Assembly: GCF_947039875.1 (NCBI RefSeq) | Contig: NZ_CAMRAN010000035.1 | Span: forward strand, 1-41,356 | DNA: 41,356 nucleotides | Reading direction: 5' to 3' | Origin: an uncultured Photobacterium sp. | GTDB lineage: Bacteria > Pseudomonadota > Gammaproteobacteria > Enterobacterales > Vibrionaceae | Part shown: positions 9,649-18,929 of the stretch, in pieces | Numbering within the stretch: the first letter of the stretch is position 1 | Layout of the letters: each line of letters opens with the position of its first letter | Made by a program: the position numbers and the translations under genes | Notes under the pieces: model-generated | Database searches by the model: none | Told to the model about the DNA's origin: nothing | Seen by the model: the letters and a program-made list of their open reading frames with translations, nothing else

Positions 9649-9674
9649 AACGACTTCCTTTGCTAAATTTACAC
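9581..9674. repeat. 48-bp tandem repeat, two copies
   Basis: The copies start at 9581 and 9629 and share 42 of 46 compared positions; all four differences are transitions. The repeat spans the start region of the small membrane protein on the minus strand. Confidence 0.9.
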
Positions 9675-9741
9675 TCTAATTGATAAGGATCATTTTTATA
9701 TACAGCATACTTTAAATGCAGAGTAAAAAACAACCAACAAA

Positions 9742-9770
9742 TAAAAATGGAATAATACATTCCATTTTTA
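9742..9770. repeat. Perfect inverted repeat with 12-bp arms
   Basis: TAAAAATGGAAT and ATTCCATTTTTA flank the 5-bp spacer AATAC. It lies upstream of both the small minus-strand gene and fhs. It could be an operator or a weak terminator-like hairpin; the arms are AT-rich and no gene ends here, so an operator fits somewhat better. Confidence 0.6.
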
Positions 9771-9862
9771 TTAAAAACTAAAAACATCATCTCTTTATCT
9801 TTTACTAAATAGTAATAGCTCCTATAAAAAACATAAAATGATATTTATCCATGATAAAATTA

Positions 9863-9891
9863 TGGTATAAACCAAAAGCAAACGTTTGCAT
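9863..9891 (+). promoter_or_regulatory. fhs promoter with PurR operator
   Basis: AAGCAAACGTTTGCAT at 9876-9891 matches the E. coli PurR consensus ANGCAAACGTTTNCNT at every defined position. It overlaps the expected start of the extended -10 TGGTATAAA (9863-9871), a position suited to repression. fhs starts 87 bp downstream. Repression by PurR with hypoxanthine or guanine is inferred. Confidence 0.78.
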
Positions 9892-9978
9892 CGATATAAA
9901 AGAACAGATTTGCAGTTAAAAAAGCGTTAAATATCAGCATTAGTATTATTCTATCTGCCTATGAGGAAATAAGCTCTC

Positions 9979-11733
9979 ATGAAAAGCGACATCGAAATTT
10001 GCCGTGAAACGCGACTCACTCCCATAGATCGCATCGCCTTCAATGCCGGCATTGAAGCACAAGATTTTACGCCTCAAGGCAGCTTAAAAGCGAAAGTTAA
10101 ACCCGCTATTTTAAAACGGCTAACTAACAAACCTGAAGGTAAGCTCATTCTGGTAACCGCCATTACTCCAACCCCACTTGGCGAAGGTAAAACAGTAACA
10201 ACCATTGGCCTAGCGCAAGGATTAGCTAAAATTAAACACTCCGTATTTGCTTGTATTCGCCAGCCATCAATGGGGCCAGTATTTGGAATTAAAGGTGGTG
10301 CTGCCGGAGGAGGTTATAGTCAAGTGGCACCAATGGAAAAGCTCAATCTGCACTTAACGGGGGATATTCATGCCGTAACTGCGGCGCATAATCTTGCAGC
10401 AGCTGCATTAGATGCTCGTCTATACCATGAATCACGCTTAGGCTATGACGGTTTTACTGCACATACGGACTTAGCCGCCCTACGGATTGATATTAATAAT
10501 ATTAGCTGGAAGCGAGTAATGGATCACAATGATCGTGCATTACGTATGATTACAGTTGGTCAAAATGAGCCAGGAAAAACCATTAATGGCTTAGAACGTC
10601 AAGATGGTTTTGATATTTCAGCTGCTTCTGAATTAATGGCTATTTTAGCCCTAGCTACAGATCTAGCTGATATGCGTCAACGCATCGGTAAAATAGTAGT
10701 GGCTTATAACCTTGATGGTGAGCCCGTTACAACAGAAGATCTGCAAGTTGCAGGCGCAATGGCAGTCATTATGTGCGAAGCGATTGAGCCGACATTAATG
10801 CAAACCTTAGAAGGGGTGCCAACACTTATTCATACCGGGCCATTTGCGAATATTGCTCACGGTAACTCATCAATCATCGCCGATAAAATCGCACTAAAAT
10901 TGAGTGAGTTTACGGTGACTGAAGGTGGCTTTGGTTCTGATATGGGATTTGAAAAAGCCTGTAATATTAAAGCACAACAAGCACAGCGTGGTCCTGATTG
11001 CGCAGTCGTTGTTGCAACGTTACGTGGCCTAAAAGCAAATTCAGGAATCTATGATTTACAGCCAGGGCAATCATTGCCTGATAGTATTTTTGAACCCGAT
11101 TGTGCTGCTTTATTAGCTGGCTTTGAAAATTTACGTTGGCATATTAATAATGCCGCCAAATACGGTGTGCCCGTTGTAGTGGCGATTAATCGTTTTCCAC
11201 AAGATACTGATCAAGAACTTGAGCAATTAAAGCAATTAATTTTAGCGACAACATTTAATGTTCATGTAGATGTTGCACTCAGTGAAGCTTTTGCCAAAGG
11301 TGGCGATGGTGCAATTGAACTCGCCCATGCGGTGGTTAACGCTTGTAAAACGCTGGCAAACTTCACACCACTATATCGCTTGAATCAACCAATTGAAGAG
11401 AAATTAATGGCGGTTGCTGAAGTCGGTTATGGCGCGAAAAATATTGAACTGTCACCTTTAGCAACACAACAGCTAACTCAATTAAAAGCACAAGGATTTA
11501 ATGATTTAGCTATCTGTATGGCAAAAACCCCTCTATCTATTACTACAGACCCTCATATTAAAGGTGCACCAACAGATTTCACCGTCCCCGTAAGAGAGTT
11601 AAAATTATGTGCAGGTGCTGGGTTCATCTATGCTTTATGCGGTAATGTTATGACTATGCCAGGCCTACCAGAAAAACCAGCATTTATGAATCTTGATCTT
11701 GATGCTGATGGCAACATTATTGGCCTAAGCTAA
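9979..11733 (+). CDS. fhs: Formate-tetrahydrofolate ligase
   Basis: 584 residues, full length for the family. It joins formate and tetrahydrofolate with ATP to give 10-formyl-THF for purine synthesis and fMet. [10 protein letters not shown] near residue 65 is the phosphate-binding loop; [20 protein letters not shown], cited here as [17 protein letters not shown], and [14 protein letters not shown] are family signatures; the C-terminus ends with [15 protein letters not shown] 9979 is preceded by ATGAGGAAATAAGCTCTC, with GAGGA 12 bp upstream. It is absent from E. coli K-12 but common in Vibrionaceae. Its position beside pflB/focA and its PurR box fit use of PFL-derived formate as a one-carbon source. 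Confidence 0.96.
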   Translation: MKSDIEICRETRLTPIDRIAFNAGIEAQDFTPQGSLKAKVKPAILKRLTNKPEGKLILVTAITPTPLGEGKTVTTIGLAQGLAKIKHSVFACIRQPSMGPVFGIKGGAAGGGYSQVAPMEKLNLHLTGDIHAVTAAHNLAAAALDARLYHESRLGYDGFTAHTDLAALRIDINNISWKRVMDHNDRALRMITVGQNEPGKTINGLERQDGFDISAASELMAILALATDLADMRQRIGKIVVAYNLDGEPVTTEDLQVAGAMAVIMCEAIEPTLMQTLEGVPTLIHTGPFANIAHGNSSIIADKIALKLSEFTVTEGGFGSDMGFEKACNIKAQQAQRGPDCAVVVATLRGLKANSGIYDLQPGQSLPDSIFEPDCAALLAGFENLRWHINNAAKYGVPVVVAINRFPQDTDQELEQLKQLILATTFNVHVDVALSEAFAKGGDGAIELAHAVVNACKTLANFTPLYRLNQPIEEKLMAVAEVGYGAKNIELSPLATQQLTQLKAQGFNDLAICMAKTPLSITTDPHIKGAPTDFTVPVRELKLCAGAGFIYALCGNVMTMPGLPEKPAFMNLDLDADGNIIGLS

Positions 11734-11743
11734 AATCGTATTA

Positions 11744-11827
11744 TTAGATATATAGGTATCGGTAATTGTTATGATTATCGATACTGATTTCTCCCTCGAT
11801 CTCAATCACCGCATCATAAATGTACAT
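11744..11827 (-). CDS. Possible 27-residue ORF
   Basis: Begins MYIYDAVIEIEGEIS and ends YRYLYI; the strong ribosome-site sequence AGAGGGAAG lies 3 bp before the ATG. Acidic and Tyr/Ile-rich, no membrane span. Nothing else supports it. It lies downstream of and opposite to fhs, and its 3' end falls in an imperfect hairpin (TATCGGTAAT / ATTATCGATA, 11758-11784) that may instead be fhs termination structure. Confidence 0.25.
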   Translation of the reverse strand: MYIYDAVIEIEGEISIDNHNNYRYLYI

Positions 11828-12118
11828 TAACTTCCCTCTTTTTTGTTATCAATTCATATTACAATAATATTTAACCGTTAAATAAGCCTACAAAAAAAGC
11901 GGTTTTCAATTGAAATCAAATAGATATGTTTTTTATCAATATATCAAATGGATAACATCCGTTAACAAAAAATAATCCTATTCGTGGTGCCAGATCATTT
12001 TATTTTACACGCAACCTGCTAACCTCACTCCCATAAGAAATATTCCTTGTGCTCACTACAGCGATAAAATCACAACTGAACGAGTACAATCTATAAAAAA
12101 TTTTTGAGGCTTACTACA
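11828..12118. other. Intergenic region before yfbU
   Basis: AT-rich DNA without a recognisable ORF or operator. It must contain the yfbU promoter, but I cannot pick a confident -35/-10 pair. Confidence 0.4.
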
Positions 12119-12625
12119 ATGGAAATGACTAACGCTCAACGTCTAATTCTATCGAATCAATATTACATCATGTCAAAACTTGCACCTGAAAATGCAGACA
12201 AATACCGTCGTTTACAAATGATCATTGAACGTGGTTACTGTTTACAGATGCGTGAACTTAACAAGGATTTTGGTGAAGTTTCTGAAGATGAATGTAAACA
12301 AACTCTTGAAATCATGGAAATGTATCATGCCTTACAAGAATCATTTAATTTAGAAGATTGCCGTTGTGATGGCGCTAAAGACATTGATCAACGTCGACTA
12401 CAATTCTTAGGTTTTGATATAATTACTGAAGCTAAGTTAGTAAATTACGTCCGTTTTCTTACTAATGATGAAGGTTTATACCCACAATTTCCTAAGAACG
12501 AACACCAGTTCAATAGCCATGTACCAATGCTAGATAAATACCAACGAATGCTAACTATTTGGCGCGCATGTCCTCGTCACTATCATTTATCATGCAGTGA
12601 AATTCAACAAATCATTACTGCATAA
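12119..12625 (+). CDS. yfbU: YfbU family protein
   Basis: 168 residues (E. coli 164), collinear with E. coli Yfb[75 protein letters not shown] five codons upstream lies inside the ribosome site GAGG, so ATG 12119 is chosen. The molecular role of the family is unclear; it is cytoplasmic and helical. In E. coli it is next to yfbV-ackA-pta; here about 6.7 kb of other genes separate it from yfbV. Confidence 0.93.
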   Translation: MEMTNAQRLILSNQYYIMSKLAPENADKYRRLQMIIERGYCLQMRELNKDFGEVSEDECKQTLEIMEMYHALQESFNLEDCRCDGAKDIDQRRLQFLGFDIITEAKLVNYVRFLTNDEGLYPQFPKNEHQFNSHVPMLDKYQRMLTIWRACPRHYHLSCSEIQQIITA

Positions 12626-12644
12626 ATTTGATCATTATTCATAA

Positions 12645-12677
12645 TAAAACCGAGTTGATAGACTCGGTTTTGTTTTT
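12645..12677 (+). terminator. Intrinsic terminator after yfbU
   Basis: AAAACCGAGT-TGATAG-ACTCGGTTTT, then GTTTTTA: a 10-bp stem with T-tract, 20 bp after the stop. Confidence 0.92.
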
Positions 12678-12898
12678 ATTCTCATACTACGAAAACAATA
12701 AACAAAATTAATACGTGATCCATTATTTACAATAACATCTCTCTCTAACACTAATAACAGCATTTTTTTGTTATAAAAACCATTAGTGATCATTTCTACC
12801 ACTAACGTATAATCAATCTTCTTCTACGCGGCTAATGAGTAACCTAGCAAGGTTGTATTTATTAGTAATATGCCATTTAAATAGAATAGATAATAACA

Positions 12899-15283
12899 AT
12901 GATTCGCTATGTAAAAAATAACACCATTGGTAATCGCCTGACCTCTGCCATTATATTAATGGCATTTTTAACGATTAGTGTCAGTGTTATTGCCGCATTA
13001 ACATGGCAAAAATTGAGTCAGCAAATAGGTACTATTGCCAATGATAATATGCCAACTTTACGTTCTAGCTATCGTTTAGAGCGCAGCACAGCAGAATTAC
13101 AGGCGGCATTAACCGCACTAGACATGAATGCTAATCCGTTAAAGCATAAAGCGATCAAAAAAAATATCGTTTCTATTCTAACGTCCATTAGACAATCAAT
13201 AGATAATATTTCAAGTTTATATTACTACCCAAAGATAAAATCGGGCCAACAACTATTAGTCGCAAATATTGATAGCTATATAGCATTATTACAACAAAGA
13301 AATACTCAGCAATTAGCATTAAAACAAATTGAAAATAATATCAAATGGCTACATCAAGATTTAATTGATGAATTACAACCACTACGTCTCGAAATCGAAT
13401 GGCAAATGACGCGATTGTTGAATAGCTCTCAAAAATCACCACAAACAAATGATACTAATATCAAAAATGTAATAGCTGAATTTTCGGTAATTCAAACAAT
13501 CACAATCAATATCAATGAATTACATCAACAAATAGAAGATACTATGCTTCATCGCCAACATAGTGACATTAATACAGCCTTTGATGCTATTGCTCAAAAA
13601 ATATTACAACTCAATAAAATCAGTAAGCAATTAAATAATTATCCTTCAACAATTACTTACCGCCAATTACAACAAGAATTTACTCAATTAGTGACACCTA
13701 ATGGCCGTCTTCAAAAATTATTAATATTAGATCATGTTAATAATTTAAAAATAACTCAATCTCAACGTGATATTCGGAATCAATTAACACAACAAGAAAA
13801 TATAATTCAAACACTTGTGGGTCACGCTGATAATGCACTCTCAAAATTAAATGGTAAAACCAGACATTCGATCTGGATCAGTAATTTAATTTTATTTGGG
13901 GTGGTATTTATTACCATTATCCTTAGTGTTATTTTATCGATTTATTTAGTGGGTCGTGGCGTAGTAAAACGCTTAAATCTTTTAGGTCAAGATTTACAAG
14001 CGATTGCCAATGGTAATCTCAACGCCCATATTCAAACAACGGGCGTTGATGAAATAGGTATTTTAGGGGATAACTTACGCTACTTCTGCCAGCAGATGCA
14101 AGAAATACAAAACTCAAATGCGCTTAATCTCATTAATAATACTCAAGCAAGTATTATTACTTGTGATCTCAATGGTGCTGTTGAATCTGTAAACCCTCAA
14201 GCATTAAAGCAATTAAATTTTTGTAATGTCACCCAAAAACATCAAGTTTGGAACCTGTTTAATATTTCAACTCTGACTAAACTACAACATTTATTTACTA
14301 CTAACGGGCCATTAATGACCAATGGCGCTTATAACATGACCGTCAAATTAATGACGAAAAATGATCAAAGTTTATATTTACGACTAGATTTCCGCACTTT
14401 TACTCAAGGTAATGATGACAAAGTTATTATTACAATGACGGATATCACCGAACAAGAAAATACCGCTCGCTGGCTTGAAAATACGGTGGCGGAGAAAACA
14501 CAATCATTAACCATTCGAAACCAACAACTGCGTGATGAGATAGAAGATCGTAAACGTATTGAAGGTGATTTAATTGAAACTCAAGACGAATTAATTCAAG
14601 CGGCAAAAATGGCCGTAGTGGGTCAAACGATGACCTCTCTGGCACATGAACTCAATCAACCACTATCTGCAATTTCAACGCGAATATTTAGTGCTAAACT
14701 TGCACTTGATCATAAAAAATACGAAAATCTACCTACAAATCTGACAAAAATAGACGATCTTGTTACTCGAATGAGTAAACTGATAACGAACTTTAGAAAC
14801 TTTGCTAAAAAACAATCAGCAACCAAACCACTAGGCAAAGTAGATATTCAAAATGCGATTAAACAAGCGTTAATCTTGGTAGAAAGCCGCGCTAAAGTGC
14901 AAAAGATAACGATGGTGAACACCATTGAACACCCACTTTACGCACTTGCAGATCAAGTCCAGTTTGAGCAAATTTTGGTTAATTTATTAGTTAATGGCTG
15001 TGATGCGGTTGCCCATTGCGAACAACGAGATATAACAATTATTCAACTAAATAGCCCATCCAATAAAATTCGGTTGGCTGTTTATGATAATGGTGATGGT
15101 TTTGATGCCACTATCATTGACAAATTATTCATTCCCTTTACCACCACCAAAGATGTTGGGTTAGGCCTTGGATTAAGTATTTGTGGTTCAATTATGACGC
15201 GACTAAAAGGTGAAATCTTCCTTGCTTCTAGTTTAACAGGTGGAGCAATGGTCGTACTGGAGTTAAATAAATATGATAAGTGA
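12899..15283 (+). CDS. Membrane sensor histidine kinase (DctB/PgtB-like)
   Basis: 794 residues. Membrane helix 1 at about 13-35; a long helical periplasmic domain (36-325) of the four-helix-bundle type found in chemoreceptors and TorS; helix 2 at about 326-349; HAMP at about 350-402; a PAS-like domain at about 405-515 ending in ITMTDITEQENTA; a coiled coil (520-570) of the ERKRIEGDLIETQ type; HisKA with H583 in SLAHELNQPLSAI; HATPase with NLLVNGCDAV, DNGDGFD and GLGLGLSIC. The HELNQPL phospho-acceptor motif is that of the DctB class. The stop overlaps the next gene by 11 bp, so translation is probably coupled with the regulator. The ligand is unknown; no transporter gene flanks the pair. Confidence 0.9.
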   Translation: MIRYVKNNTIGNRLTSAIILMAFLTISVSVIAALTWQKLSQQIGTIANDNMPTLRSSYRLERSTAELQAALTALDMNANPLKHKAIKKNIVSILTSIRQSIDNISSLYYYPKIKSGQQLLVANIDSYIALLQQRNTQQLALKQIENNIKWLHQDLIDELQPLRLEIEWQMTRLLNSSQKSPQTNDTNIKNVIAEFSVIQTITININELHQQIEDTMLHRQHSDINTAFDAIAQKILQLNKISKQLNNYPSTITYRQLQQEFTQLVTPNGRLQKLLILDHVNNLKITQSQRDIRNQLTQQENIIQTLVGHADNALSKLNGKTRHSIWISNLILFGVVFITIILSVILSIYLVGRGVVKRLNLLGQDLQAIANGNLNAHIQTTGVDEIGILGDNLRYFCQQMQEIQNSNALNLINNTQASIITCDLNGAVESVNPQALKQLNFCNVTQKHQVWNLFNISTLTKLQHLFTTNGPLMTNGAYNMTVKLMTKNDQSLYLRLDFRTFTQGNDDKVIITMTDITEQENTARWLENTVAEKTQSLTIRNQQLRDEIEDRKRIEGDLIETQDELIQAAKMAVVGQTMTSLAHELNQPLSAISTRIFSAKLALDHKKYENLPTNLTKIDDLVTRMSKLITNFRNFAKKQSATKPLGKVDIQNAIKQALILVESRAKVQKITMVNTIEHPLYALADQVQFEQILVNLLVNGCDAVAHCEQRDITIIQLNSPSNKIRLAVYDNGDGFDATIIDKLFIPFTTTKDVGLGLGLSICGSIMTRLKGEIFLASSLTGGAMVVLELNKYDK

Positions 15284-16547
15284 TGATATTGAAGTATTGA
15301 TTGTGGATGACGATCATGATGTTGTCGAAGCCTATCAAGAACTACTTGAAATAGCTGGATTTAAAGCGCAAACAGTAACAGATTCCACCTTAGTATTAGG
15401 AATGCTAAAGCGTAATTGGCCTGGTGTTATAGTATCTGATATGTACATGCCCGGCTTAGATGGCATGGAATTACTAGCTAAAATTCAACAGTATGATCAT
15501 GAATTACCTGTGATTATTATTACAGGTCATGGTGATATTCCAATGGCTGTAGGAGCATTGAAAAAAGGAGCGGTTGATTTTTTACAAAAACCGTTACAGC
15601 CTAAAGAGTTAATTACGCTACTTGAAAAGTATTTACCTCAACGTCGCCAAATTATTGAACAACGTAACACCTTGCACACGACAACCGCAGAAGTATTATT
15701 GGGAGAAAGCCCACTAATCATTAAAATCCGCGAACAGTTAAAAACCATCGCATTAACGACTAAAGATGTGTTAATTGAAGGTGAAAGTGGTACAGGTCGC
15801 CATACGGTTGCAAAATTACTTCATCAAAATAGTCAATTAAGTAATGGTCCTTTTGTTGAAGTCAATGCCGCAAATATTATCCGTACGCCTGATTTACAAC
15901 GCAGCATGATTTCAGCCCGTAGTGGGTGCTTATGTTTATCTAACCCCCACCACATGCCCATTGAAACTCAACAATGGTTGTGTCGTTTTTTACTTGAGCA
16001 AGAACGCCAAGGGAAAAAAGAAGTCCGCGTTATCGCTTTATTTGATGGTGATCCGACGGAATCTGTTGAAACTGAGCAGTTTTTACCTGAGCTGTTCTAC
16101 TTTTTAAGTCAGGTACGATTTAACTTACCAACATTGCGTCAACGTAGTAGTGATATAACATTGATATTTAAGCACTATATTAAGCAAAGTTGTAAAAAAT
16201 TGAACAAAGCAATCCCCGCCATAGATAAAGCTTACCTGGCGATATTAAATCGTTATGAATGGCCGGGAAATGTATTAGAACTTAAAAATGTGGCTGAATT
16301 ATACGCCATAGGGATCGTCAAACTTGCCGGGCAAGAACGCTCAAAACCATTAGATCAAATGAGTAGTCCACTTGATGATCTGGTTGATGGTTATGAAAAG
16401 CAAGTTATTGAAGATGCGTTATACCTATTTTCAGGCCGTATCAATGAAGTGTCATCATACTTACAAATACCCCGTAAAAAGTTGTATTTGAGAATGAAAA
16501 AACACGGTTTAGATAAAGCTGAATATAAAGTACGTACGACAAATTAA
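15273..16547 (+). CDS. NtrC-family response regulator with degenerate AAA+ domain (PgtA/DctD-like)
   Basis: 424 residues. The receiver (1-120) has D12/D13-type acidic residues, D56 in VSDMYMPGLDGM, T in IITGHGD and K in LQKPL. The central AAA+ domain begins GESGTGRH (170-177), with Arg replacing the Walker A lysine at 176. The segment that should contain the GAFTGA sigma-54 loop is absent: NAANIIRTPDLQ runs straight to ISARSGCLCLSNPHHMP, where the Walker B LFLDEI is also lost. WPGNVLELKNV and a Fis-type helix-turn-helix (INEVSSYLQIPRKKLYLRM) are kept. The C-terminal PRKKLY resembles PgtA/DctD. It should still bind DNA and be phosphorylated, but it is unlikely to hydrolyse ATP or activate sigma-54. 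Target genes are not evident. Confidence 0.88.
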   Translation: MISDDIEVLIVDDDHDVVEAYQELLEIAGFKAQTVTDSTLVLGMLKRNWPGVIVSDMYMPGLDGMELLAKIQQYDHELPVIIITGHGDIPMAVGALKKGAVDFLQKPLQPKELITLLEKYLPQRRQIIEQRNTLHTTTAEVLLGESPLIIKIREQLKTIALTTKDVLIEGESGTGRHTVAKLLHQNSQLSNGPFVEVNAANIIRTPDLQRSMISARSGCLCLSNPHHMPIETQQWLCRFLLEQERQGKKEVRVIALFDGDPTESVETEQFLPELFYFLSQVRFNLPTLRQRSSDITLIFKHYIKQSCKKLNKAIPAIDKAYLAILNRYEWPGNVLELKNVAELYAIGIVKLAGQERSKPLDQMSSPLDDLVDGYEKQVIEDALYLFSGRINEVSSYLQIPRKKLYLRMKKHGLDKAEYKVRTTN

Positions 16548-16563
16548 CCATACATAATCCAAC

Positions 16564-16592
16564 AAGCCTTCAATAATGAGGGCTTTATTTTT
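16564..16592 (+). terminator. Terminator after the two-component pair
   Basis: AAGCCTTCA-ATAA-TGAGGGCTT (one G-T pair) followed by TATTTTTA, 17 bp after the regulator stop. Confidence 0.8.
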
Positions 16593-16667
16593 ATCCTCAA
16601 AATCTGTTAGCGGCAACCGCTAATAACCATTACACTTTACGGCTGTTTTTCAGCTTTGGTCTATTAC

Positions 16668-17498
16668 ATGTCTTATCAATGCCCTTTATGTCACCTGCCT
16701 CTTAATGTCGATGCTAACAACACATCATCAATCTCATACCGTTGTAGCAATAATCACCAGTTTGATCAGGCAAAAGAAGGCTATGTAAATTTAATGCCTG
16801 TGCATCATAAAAGTTCGAAAAACCCAGGTGACAATAAAGAAATGATGCAAGCACGACGCTTATTTCTTAACACTGAACATTATCAGCCACTACGCGATGC
16901 TGTTATGGCACAGTTACGTCAGTACTTACCGCAACAAGCTACAGAACTGCTTGATATTGGCTGTGGTGAAGGTTATTACACCTCTGAATTTGTTCAATTA
17001 GGCCAACAATTTCCGACTATCAGCATTCATGGATTAGATATTTCTAAAGTTGCGGTTAAATATGCCGCCAAGCGTTACCATGATTGTAATTTCTGTGTGG
17101 CTTCTAGTCACCGCTTACCATTTGCCGATCACTTTTTTGATGGTGTCGTTCGTATTTATGCCCCATGTAAAGGTGAAGAGTTACATCGCGCGATTAAATC
17201 TGGTGGAATTCTTGTTGCAGTAACCCCTGCACCACGCCATTTATATCAACTAAAAGAATTAATTTATGACGGCGTTAACTTGCATGATGTGCCTGTAGAG
17301 AATATTGAAGGATTTGAGTTAGTCGTAGATCAACAATTGCATTACGACATGACATTAAGTGGTGAAGAAGCAACAGCACTAATGCAAATGACGCCTTTTG
17401 CATGGAAAACATCAGAACAAGTATGGCAACAACTGGCACAAGCCCAAAATTTCGAATGTGAAGCTGATTTTGCTATTCGTGTTTATCGTCGCCAATAG
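16668..17498 (+). CDS. rlmA: 23S rRNA (guanine-745-N1)-methyltransferase
   Basis: 276 residues, collinear with E. coli RlmA (RrmA). A zinc finger at the N-terminus uses C5, C8, C26 and H30 (CPLCH...YRCSNNH). QFDQAKEGYVNLMPV and GDNKEMMQARRLFL are family signatures. The SAM-binding motif LDIGCGEGYYT and the RIYAPCK active-site region follow. It methylates G745 in helix 35 of 23S rRNA. ATG 16668 aligns with MSF-CPLC in E. coli; a TTG 12 bp upstream is rejected. The ribosome site is poor. Monocistronic; the Fur-box inverted repeat just after it may also end transcription. Confidence 0.95.
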   Translation: MSYQCPLCHLPLNVDANNTSSISYRCSNNHQFDQAKEGYVNLMPVHHKSSKNPGDNKEMMQARRLFLNTEHYQPLRDAVMAQLRQYLPQQATELLDIGCGEGYYTSEFVQLGQQFPTISIHGLDISKVAVKYAAKRYHDCNFCVASSHRLPFADHFFDGVVRIYAPCKGEELHRAIKSGGILVAVTPAPRHLYQLKELIYDGVNLHDVPVENIEGFELVVDQQLHYDMTLSGEEATALMQMTPFAWKTSEQVWQQLAQAQNFECEADFAIRVYRRQ

Positions 17499-17508
17499 TT
17501 ATAAATAG

Positions 17509-17546
17509 TGAGATTGATTATCATTTGATATTGATAATCAATCTCA
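17509..17546 (+). promoter_or_regulatory. Fur box in a perfect 15-bp inverted repeat
   Basis: TGAGATTGATTATCA and TGATAATCAATCTCA flank an 8-bp spacer. Within it, 17527-17545 reads GATATTGATAATCAATCTC and matches the 19-bp Fur consensus GATAATGATAATCATTATC at 16 positions; the symmetric opposite half gives a second, weaker match (14 of 19). It lies 43 bp before the ChaN-like gene, a family known to be iron-regulated in other bacteria. No T-tract follows, so an operator is preferred to a terminator. Confidence 0.7.
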
Positions 17547-17588
17547 AGTTGTCTATTATTTGCCGTTTATCCTCTCGGTATAACGACA

Positions 17589-18545
17589 ATGAAGTCATTA
17601 ATTTGTTTAGGTGTTGCAAGCTTATTAATTGGTTGCGCCTCTCCCCCGTCAGCCAATAACACTCTCGCCTCCACCAGCACCGCAACTACCATGTATGATT
17701 ACACTATTGCAAGTCCTCAAGATGAGCCTCTTTCCGTCGTTCAATTAGCACAAGCGCTACGTGACGCTGATATTATTTTAGTTGGTGAATGGCATAGCCA
17801 CCCCGCAGCCCATCTTTTACAAGCCCAATTATTGGCAGCACTGTACCAACAAAATCCTAAAATCACCTTATCAATGGAACAATTTACACGTGACAACCAA
17901 CTGATCCTTAATGATTATTTAGCTGGTAACATCGGTGAAAAAACATTAATCAAAGAGGCCAATGCATGGCCTAACTATGACAGCGATTACCGCCCATTAG
18001 TTGAGTTTGCAAAACAAAATAACGTAGATGTTATTGCAGCAAATGCACCAAAATCAATTGTTCGTTGTGTTGGACGTCAAGGGCCGGAATACCTTAATAA
18101 GCTTCCCCCTAATGAACGATTATGGGTCGCGCGTTCATTAACACTAGCCACGGATGCTTATCAGCAAACCTTTATTGCTTCGATGCACCATGGCAATAAA
18201 GCACAAACTAAACGTCAATTTGCGGCCCAAACGACATGGGATGACACCATGGCAGAAAGTATGGTTGATTATTTAAAACAGCACCCACAACAACAAATAA
18301 TTCATGTTGCTGGACGGTTTCATACTGCAGAAGGATTAGGTACCGCATCACGAATTCAAGCGCGAAACCCAACGCTTAAAATAATGATGGTGACCCCAAT
18401 TTCAAATCAAGTCACATTGCATGCGAACGCACCTGATTTCACGGTAAAAATGCAGCCTTTACCACAACGGTATGTACAAAAAGATAAAATGATGGCGGCA
18501 ATGAGTGCCATGGGGAAAAGAAATTCTGATTTAAAATGCTATTAA
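17589..18545 (+). CDS. ChaN-family iron-regulated lipoprotein
   Basis: 318 residues. A lipoprotein signal peptide ends LLIGC with C16 as the lipidated residue, followed by a Ser/Thr/Ala linker. The ChaN-like domain (about 45-275, haem-binding uptake family) shows ILVGEWHSHPAAH, MEQFTRDNQ, YRPLVEFAKQNNV, ANAPKSIVR and HVAGRFHT. Campylobacter ChaN binds two cofacial haems. The residues after about 280 (TVKMQPLPQRYVQKDKM) are an extension. The upstream Fur box supports a role in haem or iron handling at the outer membrane; the exact role is unproven. No TonB or haem transport genes are nearby. Confidence 0.85.
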   Translation: MKSLICLGVASLLIGCASPPSANNTLASTSTATTMYDYTIASPQDEPLSVVQLAQALRDADIILVGEWHSHPAAHLLQAQLLAALYQQNPKITLSMEQFTRDNQLILNDYLAGNIGEKTLIKEANAWPNYDSDYRPLVEFAKQNNVDVIAANAPKSIVRCVGRQGPEYLNKLPPNERLWVARSLTLATDAYQQTFIASMHHGNKAQTKRQFAAQTTWDDTMAESMVDYLKQHPQQQIIHVAGRFHTAEGLGTASRIQARNPTLKIMMVTPISNQVTLHANAPDFTVKMQPLPQRYVQKDKMMAAMSAMGKRNSDLKCY

Positions 18546-18574
18546 TATAAGTCAATAAAAACACTAGATAAAGA

Positions 18575-18608
18575 AGAACCCCATCGGCGGCCAAGCAGTT
18601 GGGGTTCT
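18575..18608 (+). other. GC-rich hairpin after the ChaN-like gene
   Basis: AGAACCCCA and TGGGGTTCT form a 9-bp stem (10 with an extra A-T) around a 15-base GC-rich loop. There is no T-tract afterwards, so it is either a 3' protective or Rho-linked structure or a dispersed repeat element; I cannot decide. Confidence 0.5.
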
Positions 18609-18929
18609 AAGAGAGATAACAGCTATATCTCAAGTTACTGAGCAAGTATACCTTAAACAACCTGTTTGTTGCCTGAATAATCATTCATTATCGAATGATA
18701 TTCGTACTATAATACGGTTATAGCATGACATTATGGTTACTGCATAACATCATTTATGTGTTCCTATATAGATAAGACCACTGTGATTAAGATTGGTTGC
18801 AAAAAAGATCTCGATCACTGAATATTTTTTATCGCACGAATTTCAGCTTTACCCCATCGCTACCCACGCCAATTTACAGTAAAATAAAACCAGAGCTCTT
18901 TTCTTTGAGCCAAATTAATTAGGAAAACA
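18609..18929. other. Intergenic region before the DUF6172 gene
   Basis: No ORF. An inverted repeat ATCATTC-N6-GAATGAT lies at about 18680-18699 and a consensus -10 TATAAT at 18708-18713, which would give a long leader to the gene at 18930. The -35 is weak. Confidence 0.4.

Noticed and set aside
17509..17546. Inverted repeat read only as the rlmA terminator
   Set aside because: No T-tract follows, and its sequence matches the Fur consensus just before an iron-related gene; a dual role is still possible.
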